From positions 64,001 to 128,000 of the forward strand of contig JAJEKV010000310.1 in assembly GCA_021234155.1 (NCBI GenBank): a DNA stretch of 64,000 nucleotides, in the 5' to 3' direction. Within the stretch, counting starts at the first letter, position 1, and every line of letters starts with the position of its first letter. The position numbers were made by a program, and so were the translations under genes. Shown here one piece after another: positions 57,230-64,000 of the stretch. The notes under the pieces are model-generated. The model searched no databases. It was not told the origin of the DNA and was given only the letters and a program-made list of their open reading frames with translations. The DNA comes from Isoetes taiwanensis. Taxonomy: Eukaryota; Streptophyta; Lycopodiopsida; Isoetales; Isoetaceae.

Positions 57230-58335
57230 TTATGTTCAGGTGCCTAACATTCTTTCTTTATTCCTCCACGCCCCGATTGCTCCTTCATGTCCCTTTGGCG
57301 CCGTCGTGACATATTTGTTCCTAAATTGGCCATGTCATCTTTTACTCTAAATAATATCTATCTGTATTGTATCTTATCTATTGATATATCCATTGGCGTA
57401 TATCAATGTGTACCCCTCCTCGTCTGTGTAACATCCTGTAGGCTTAATTAATTTAAATTAGTGACCTGTATACCTTATTATTCTACCGCTCAATGGTTCT
57501 AAGTTCGAAACATGTTCTCCTATTCTCCTCCCCCCTTGGGTTTTCTGTCGGCATTAGTTTCTACTTCACCAATCTAAAAACTAAAATACATTTTGCGATT
57601 GGCTGGGGAGATTCTAGATGTTCAGATAATTTGCCTAAAACTAAGAATTGGGGATAAAAACTAAGTTTTATCTTATGAATATATTTTGTTGGCATTATGA
57701 ATGTTCTTTGATATATTTTATCCCCACAAACATATCATCAAACAACCAATGCAACAACAAACAAAAGCTAATCATAAGAGTGCAATCTAATGTGTATGCA
57801 GCTAGAGCACCTAGGACCGTAGAGTAAAATCGACACCCTTAGGAAGCGCAAACCCCCACACGACAATTCCAGCCAAGGAATCTATATCAGGAGTTCGAGA
57901 GGCAAGATCCGAGAAGAAGGGATATCGGATGAGATCGATATCCGGGGAGATAAAAGCTTTCTTGGCGAAATGTGAAGTATTTGCACAAGACTAGAACGTC
58001 CAGCTGCCCCAAACACCTGCTAAGGGAACAGATAAGGGAAGGAAGAGAAATCGGAGAAGGAGATCCTCCAATACAGACTCCTTTAACACCAGTTCCGACT
58101 CTAACTTCGGAATCGAGGAGCGAGAATAATGATCAGCAGGGATGCGGGAGGTTCGAACACTAATAAAAACAGAGCAGGGCTGACTATCGGAGGAAAGTCA
58201 ACTCCGCATTGAGCAATATGTGGAAAGCCAGGAAGTTAGGACAAGTTCTTTGGGGGCTAATAGGTCAAGAATAGAAGCTTCCGGGTTAAACAAGATGAGA
58301 GAGTATGGAAACGCTTATGGCATGAAAGATAAGGA
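57230..58335. other. Stretch leading into a gypsy gag remnant
   Basis: Nothing coding is firm before 58340. From about 57780 the plus strand looks like the start of a retroelement internal region, with many stops. Confidence 0.35.
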
Positions 58336-58339
58336 AAAG

Positions 58340-58600
58340 AGCAGGGTAGGAACAGCCAACCTCAAAGGAGCGACCATAATTTGATGGAAGGGCTATGCCA
58401 AGGCCCATGGGTTGAGCAGGGACAGCTGTAGATTCAAGAAATTCAACAAGGCATCTAAGCGTCATTACGTGCCCAGGGAACACAAGTTCCACATGATGCA
58501 GCAATTTTACAGATTGGAGCAGGGCAACAAGTCGGTATAGTACACCGAAAAGTTTATGAGACTAAGGTTGTATGTGCCAAGGTTGAGCGAATGACACGCA
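58340..58600 (+). pseudogene. Ty3/gypsy gag domain remnant
   Basis: Plus-strand pieces read WKGYAKAHG, RHYVPREHKFHMMQQFYRLE and QGNKSV, then a stop, then YTEKFMRLRLYVP. This is the end of the Retrotrans_gag domain (FVPRxY...LxQGxxSVxEYxxxFxxL). A stop sits where Ala/Glu is usual after SV. Confidence 0.78.
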
Positions 58601-58609
58601 GTGGAGGGA

Positions 58610-58855
58610 TATATTCAGAGCCTTTGTACTGCCCGAACGACAAAACACTTGGGTTTCTACCGCGGGCCGATCGCGGGGCGGCAGCGGTTTGATAAGTTCT
58701 CCCGGACGGATCTTGGATTTTTTTGAACCTGCTCCAAATTGAGCCAAATTGTGTCGTGGACCGAAGAAGAGCACGCCTTCTCCAAGAAGTGCCAAAATAG
58801 GTCGTGTCCAACATGCTCAAAATGATCCATTGGCCTAGGTGGTGCTCCGCAGGGA
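58610..58855. repeat. Gypsy-associated repeat, shared with 42.2 kb
   Basis: The right part (CCTTCTCCAAGAAGTGCCAAA to TGGCCTAGGTGG) matches 42205-42300. It follows the gag remnant, as the other copy follows related retroelement DNA. Confidence 0.65.
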
Positions 58856-58904
58856 TACTACACCTTTCGTCTTACCTTGTCGACTATAGGCTCAAAACAT
58901 GCCT

Positions 58905-59122
58905 CTAGGCTCGATGCCACCTTGGCTTAAACATGACAAGTGACTCAAACATGCCACATAGGCTCACACATGCCACCTTGGCTCAAACATGCCACGTAGG
59001 CTCAAATATGCCACATAGGCTCAAACATGTCACCTTGGCTCAAACTGGACACGTGGCTTAAACATGCCACATAGGCTTAAACATGCCACCGTGGTGGCCT
59101 TAGGCTCAAACATGCCACATAG
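58905..59122. repeat. 19-bp satellite block B
   Basis: About eleven units of GGCTCAAACATGCCACATA form this block. It stops abruptly at 59122, where a copia pol fragment begins without any LTR. Confidence 0.93.
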
Positions 59123-59128
59123 GCAGGG

Positions 59129-59830
59129 ATGTTGAATAAATTTGGTTTAGCTGAATGCAATAGTGTCAGATCTCCATTGGCAATAGGACTGAAGTTGTCT
59201 TCAAGTATGAGCCCTAAAAATGACTGTGAAAGACAAGAATTGACTAAATGTCCATATCGTGAGTTAGTTGGATGTTTACTTTATGTTGCCAATTGTTGCA
59301 GACCAGATATAGTTGATAGTGTAAATCTGTTGCATAGATTTGGAACAGATCTAGGAAAGTAACACTGGCTTGCAACAAAGAGAGTGTTAAAATATTTGAA
59401 GGGAACTCAAAAAGAAGGTCTTACATTTTCAAATAACAATCTAGAGTAGACAACATATTCAGATGCAGACTGGGAAGGTGACATGGATTCTAGACAATCT
59501 ACTTCAGGTTATGTTCTTAAAGTAAGAGGAAGTTGTATTGCTTGGAGAAGTAAGAAACAAAGATGTGTTGCCATGTCCACAACAGAGGCAGAATATAATG
59601 CTGCCTCTCTAGCAGCTAGAGAAATTATTTGGACAAGGAGAATATTAAATGAACTTGGTGCAATCCAAAAAGGACCTACAATATTATACATTGACAGTCT
59701 GAGTTGCTTAGCAATTACAAAGAATCCTGTTCTTCACGAAAGAACTAAACACATTGAGATTCAAGTTCATTATATCAAGGTTGAATACAAATGCATATAA
59801 GACCAAATTGCTGATATCTTTACAAATTAT
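59129..59830 (+). pseudogene. Ty1/copia pol remnant: RT end and RNase H
   Basis: LNKFGLAECNSVRSPLAIGL, PYRELVGCLLYVANCCRPDI, HWLATKRVLKYLKGTQ, YSDADWEGDMDSRQSTSGYV, SKKQRCVAMSTTEAEYNAAS and HERTKHIEIQVHYIK are the conserved C-terminal copia motifs, including RNase H residues in DAD and TEAEY. Three stops interrupt (after FGTDLGK, NNNLE and YKCI), but there is hardly any frameshift. It starts inside reverse transcriptase and no LTR is seen on either side. Confidence 0.95.
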
Positions 59831-59834
59831 GCAT

Positions 59835-60205
59835 TTGGTTAAGTGCATGGCTAAAGTTGGTTGCCAAACAAAGTAGATAAGATAAAACTTATCTTGTTTG
59901 GTTGAAGTTCATTGTATTTGTGTTGTAAAGCACAATACTACTTACTACTTATTATTAACAGTTTCATAATATAGTGTATGATCTTTAAACTATCACTTAT
60001 TATAAAATGGTAACTAACATCTACATGTTCAGTCTTCAGGTGATGAATCTTTGGATGGAGATGAAACATCAAGTTCAAACAATACTTTTCTTGGTGGGGA
60101 TGCTGTCATATCATATTGATGTCCATTGTTCCAGGTATTATGTGATGATCATACTTTGTATGAACGTATAATAAAGTGGGAAACTGATTTTTGTAGGAAA
60201 ATACC
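59835..60205. other. AT-rich spacer between copia and CACTA fragments
   Basis: No domain is recognisable. It may include the untranslated end of the copia element. Confidence 0.4.
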
Positions 60206-60208
60206 ATG

Positions 60209-60610
60209 TAAAGAATATAGATGTTTACATGGAACTTTTGGTAGAGGAGTTGAAACTATTATGGAAGGGGATCCATATGTATGACATTGCAAGAGAGCCA
60301 CATGATTTCACAATGCATGGGATGCTATGTTTCACAATTCATGATTATCTAGGTTTTTCTGTGGGGTCAGGCAAGTATATCAGTACAAAATTGTATAATT
60401 TAAAACATTCTAGTTGTTCGTAAACCATAATGCTAATAACCAAGTTCTTACTTTGTGATGTAACAGGTCTATAGACAAGTGGAGCATGTGGATGTCCTTC
60501 ATGTGGAACTAGTCTAACATCATACAAATCTAAACATCTCAAGAAGCAAATATACATTGGCCACAAAAAATATTTGCCTGAAGGGCACCATGCACGTGGG
60601 TGTGAGGTGT
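60209..60610 (+). pseudogene. CACTA (En/Spm) TNP2-type transposase fragment
   Basis: MELLVEELKLLWKGIHMYDI, then FTMHGMLCFTIHDYLGFSVG, then, after about 110 bases that may be an intron, GACGCPSCGTSLTS, SKHLKKQIYIGHKKYLPEGH. These are the Transposase_21 landmarks (PLVxELxxLWxG, tINDFPAYG, CPxC, SKHxKKxxYxGHRR). The transposase cuts CACTA elements at their ends. Only the central part of the family is present. Confidence 0.85.
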
Positions 60611-60682
60611 CACCCCCACCGAAGCGATGGACAACTAGGGATTAGTTGCTTGCTTGGAAAGATGCAACATTCCATCATGGCC

Positions 60683-61825
60683 CAAACTGGACACGTGGCC
60701 CAAACATGCCATCTTAGCTCAAACATGCCACATAGTAATAAACATGCCACTAGGCTCAACACATGATACGTGGCTCAAACATGATATGCCACTAGGGTCA
60801 TAAAAATGCTCTTTGAAATGATTTATTTTTTTGAAAGGATGAAATATAATTTTGTAGGTTTTTTATGGGTTGAAATGTTGTGCGCCTAGGCTCAAGCATG
60901 TCCTTGGCTCGAACATGCCACCTTGGCTCAAACATGCCACGCGCGCAAATATGTTACATTGGCTCAAACATGCCATATAGTCTCAAAGATGCCACCTCGG
61001 CTCAAAGACGCCACATAGGCTCAAGTATGCTACCTAGGCTCAAGCATTGCCCCTAGGGTCAAACATGCTACATAGGCTCAAACATGACACATGGCTCAAA
61101 CATGCCCCTAGGCTCAAACATGCCACTTGGGTCATAAAAATGGGCTTTCAAATGATTTTTTTTTTTGGATGAAATATGACTTCCTATGTTTTTTTATGGT
61201 TGAAATGTTGTGCCGCAAGATTCAAACATCCCCCTAGACTAGGATTTGCCACATTGGCCATAACATGACATGTGGCTCAAACATGCCACATAGGCTCAAA
61301 TGTGACATGCATCTCAAACATGCTTCTAGGCAAAATATGACACGTGGTCCAAACGTGCCACATAGGCCCAAACGCACCTAGACTTAAACATGCCCCTAGG
61401 CTAGAACATGTCACCTTCGGGCTCAAATATGACATGTGGCTAAAACATGCCACTAGGGCCATAAAAAAGCTCTTTCAAATGATTTTTATTTGGGATGAAA
61501 TATGAATTTTGTATGTTTTTTTTTAATGATTGAAATGTTGTGCCCCTAGGCTCAAACATGCCCCTAGACTAAAAACATGCCACCTTGGCTCAAATATGAC
61601 CCGTGGGTCAAAACACTAGGTAAAAAAAAAGAATGCTCTTTCAAATGATTTTTTTTTTTTTTTTTAGGGATGGAATATGATTTCATATGTTTTTTCTATG
61701 GTTGCAATGTTGTGCCCCTAGGCTCAAACATGCCCCTAGGCTACAATATGTCACCTTGGTTCAAACATGCCACACAGGCTCAAACGTGACATGTGGCTCA
61801 ACATGCCACAGTCTCAAACATTAAA
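60683..61825. repeat. 19-bp satellite block C with a higher-order period
   Basis: Units of CTCAAACATGCCACATAGG are punctuated by an unrelated segment of about 95 bases (from CATAAAAATG through a T-rich run to GGTTGAAATGTTGTGCC). It starts at about 60799, 61133, 61460 and 61620. The first intervals are 334 and 327 bases, so the array has a larger repeat of about 330 bp built from 19-bp units plus this spacer. Confidence 0.9.
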
Positions 61826-61829
61826 CACG

Positions 61830-62035
61830 GCCAGATTCAATGGCCGCGATGAGCAGCTGAGATTGTAATCCAAGTCTTGTGATCCTATTGGCCTTAAGTT
61901 AATGGCCAAGATTAACAACCCAAATTTGATCCCTGCATTGTATTTTTTTTATGCCGCATTGCATTGGTCTCGTCTTGCGGCAGAATTTGATCCCTGCATT
62001 GCATTGGTCTCGTCTTGCGGCAGAATTTTGATCGG
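61830..62035. other. Spacer with a short direct repeat
   Basis: TTTGATCCCTGCATTG and CATTGGTCTCGTCTTGCGGC occur twice (61926-61984 and 61987-62027). No gene is seen. Confidence 0.6.
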
Positions 62036-62355
62036 TCATATCTCTCACATCCGGTGTCAAGTTTTCATGTGCTTGGGCTTGTTGGAAAGCTGGTTCAGAG
62101 GTCTTTCCAACGGTGTATGGTACTTGCATGCTTGGCTTTGTTTTGTGCTCAAATTGGCACTTTTCCGGGCTGTGTGCTAGGGTTTCGCGGGCAACCCGGA
62201 GACACTTCGATGGATGTATCTCTCACATCCCAAGTGTCGATTTTCATGTGCTTTATTTGTTGGAAAGCTGGTTGAGAGCTTTCCAATTGTATGATACATG
62301 TATGCTTGTCTTTGTTTTGGTGCTCAAATCTGACTTTCTCGGCTGTGTGTTAGGG
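62036..62355. repeat. Tandem duplication, about 178-bp period
   Basis: 62036-62190 and 62214-62355 share ATCTCTCACATCC, TTTTCATGTGCTT, TTGTTGGAAAGCTGGTT, GCTTTGTTTT and GCTGTGTG(C/T)TAGGGTTT. Phrases of this type, with TTGGAAAGCT, are common in non-coding parts of plant gypsy elements; a related phrase lies at 2300. A poly(T) run at 62405-62432 follows. Confidence 0.8.
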
Positions 62356-62401
62356 TTTTTGTGGCAGCCGGTACACACCGGATATCCGGAGTCTATTAGC
62401 C

Positions 62402-62432
<31 letters not shown>

Positions 62433-62459
62433 CAGCCCCTTTGCTCCCAACCCTAATTT

Positions 62460-64000
62460 GGTGAGTCGGAGCATACAAATTAATGTTGAGCTAGGCTCCA
62501 ACATCTACGACATTGCCATAGCCCAACCAAGCTGCCCTCTTGGCCTTGCCTAAAGGGCCACGTACCACCACCGGACACGCCTAGCCCCCGCCGGACTGAT
62601 AAGCCCCTGCCATAGCTTCACCTAAAACCCTCGTTTGACTGTCGTGGCCCAAGTCATACCCCAAGTCATGGCCACCAGGCCGGCCCCGATGTGTGGACCC
62701 ACACTTGGTTGGTGAGCTACCTCTCGACCACACCAACCCATCCCGGGAAGGCCCAAACACACCAACCATTGGTTGACCCCACCTTGGTGAGCCCTCCGGG
62801 AAGACCATGGGCTGGGCCACCAAGGAAGAGGCCACGAGGCAGGGAGAGACGCCTTCCATGAAGAGTGGGGAGCCCGAGCCAAGGCCCGGTCCGACCCGAC
62901 CGGGGCCACAGGCAATCCACCGGTCGAACCTTTGGAGCCGCGATCCAGGCAGGGTTGAGGCCAGCGATTGCACGCTTTGCGAGCTCCCGGATAGAGGTGG
63001 AGAACATAACATCTCCGGATGTTGCTGGCGAGGCGGTGGTGTAAAAAACGAATCCGTAATGGAGGGATCGCCAGACGACATGCGGATGATAGCATCCACT
63101 TGCTACAATTTGACAGATGACAATACCCGCAGGAGCTTGCAGATATGAGGGGGGTGTAGACACTGGGTGTTGGCGACTATGGAAGGAAGGGCCTTGGTGA
63201 TGGAAAGGGTAGAGCAGGGAGACACTGCGAACCCCGCACCGGATCGAGGCGAGGTTGAGGGGAGGCTAAGGCCACGCAGACGTACGGAGCACAGGTCAGC
63301 CCCGAGGAGGTTGCGAGGCCGCCATCGCGTGAGACAAGGAGTCCAGCCGCTTGGGAAGCTAGCCGCAGAACCGAGGCCTTTCGCCGAGTAAGGATTTAGC
63401 ACGATCGGAGCTACAGGAGCCGCTGCCGTTGCTGGGGAAGGCAAGGGCCTCGTGCCGAGGCACATGAGCAACTCTGCCATTGCACGCGGGGAGATGGCAA
63501 GACATGACAACGCCCCGCAAGAGGCGAAGCTCCGCATTTCGAGAACGAAACCACAACAAAGAACACACCAACCCCGCGAACCCACCAACCCTGCAGCCAA
63601 CCGCAACACCTGCTGCGGACACATCGGATCACGCCGGGCCGCCACCACCCAGCGTAAGCCCGGCCTATGCCTCACCCACCTCAACCAACACCGGCCCGAA
63701 CTAGAACTCCAGGAACGAGGCGTAGGGAGCCGCAATGTGGTAGTGCGAGGGCCGACGGAGGAGTCGGGAGAACATCTCACTTCCAGCTCCGCACCACGCA
63801 TCTTGGACGGATGATGTTCCATTTTGTGACCATTGGAAAGGCGAAGTCGTCATGGAATTGGCCACTGATCGCCCCGGGTGGTCATCTTCTTCACGGTTGA
63901 GAGCGTGCAGGCGGATGGCCATCCTGCGTCGGGCGGAAGTTGAAGGGCACGCTCAGACGTTGGCCAGGACTTGACCCCAAAGGCCAGACAAGAGACGGCG
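62460..64000. other. GC-rich tail of the window, coding status unclear
   Basis: Composition changes sharply to GC-rich. Many overlapping open frames on both strands are expected at this GC content. On the plus strand CTLCELPDRGGEHNISGC (62968-63022) has the spacing of a CX2C...HX4C zinc motif like those after LINE reverse transcriptases, but no reverse transcriptase is visible upstream. The longest frame, 63103-63822 minus, has no family I know. Confidence 0.3.

Noticed and set aside
63103-63822. A 239-codon minus-strand gene
   Set aside because: In GC-rich DNA long open frames are common on both strands. No family, no splice or start support.

Overview
This window looks like nuclear DNA of a land plant. 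It has spliced eukaryotic gene fragments with GT-AG introns and plant-type HMG-CoA reductase exons. It has an initiator-tRNA(Met) primer-binding site next to an LTR, and remnants of Ty3/gypsy, Ty1/copia, LINE, MULE, CACTA and tRNA-derived SINE elements among long stretches of satellite, microsatellite and AT-rich DNA. I cannot name the species. The repeat-heavy, heavily decayed make-up fits a large-genome plant such as a gymnosperm, fern or lycophyte, but that is inference. I see no tRNA or rRNA gene, CRISPR array, operon or bacterial-type gene. Nearly every coding segment is broken, so most of the window is a transposon graveyard.

Layout. 1-4.7 kb: AT-rich DNA with a perfect 35-bp inverted repeat and a 56-bp tandem repeat. 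4.8-8.2 kb: a complete gag-only LTR retrotransposon on the minus strand with 5-bp target duplications; its zinc-knuckle segment is inverted. 9-11 kb: duplicated segments and very large (TGCA/CGTG)n and (TATC)n tracts. 12-15 kb: gypsy pol and MULE transposase remnants, both minus. 17.2-19.7 kb: TTCTAGAA-rich DNA and a 745-bp tandem duplication with tRNA-like SINE heads; the second copy holds a 465-bp terminal-inverted-repeat element. 20.8-21.9 kb: an HMG-CoA reductase pseudogene that keeps its introns. 23.2-26.2 kb: gypsy gag/protease remnant, a T-rich minisatellite, then a 19-bp satellite. 28.9-33.2 kb: a broken DUF7869-like gene split by about 1.8 kb that carries two intact exons of a membrane-protein gene. 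34-40.7 kb: a GC-richer region with many copies of a palindrome built on GGCGCC, plus a broken gene of uncertain family and a SINE. 41.4-43.7 kb: a foldback repeat, a second copy of the terminal-inverted-repeat element and a (GAGATA)n tract. 44.3-45.8 kb: possible LTR and primer-binding site. 46.0-49.7 kb: the most interesting block, two transcription units (a divergent, long-tailed histone H3/CENH3-like gene and an unrecognised spliced gene), each preceded by the same hairpin module and a TATA box about 100 bp before the start. 50-56.7 kb: a decayed minus-strand LINE interrupted by a 786-bp element. 58-61.8 kb: gypsy gag, copia pol and CACTA transposase fragments between two more blocks of the 19-bp satellite. 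62-64 kb: a tandem duplication and a GC-rich tail.

How it fits together: there is no pathway here. The histone-like gene, its neighbour and their shared hairpin promoter form the only arrangement that suggests a co-regulated unit. It could be a captured or endogenised multi-gene element or a local host duplication; sequence alone does not decide.
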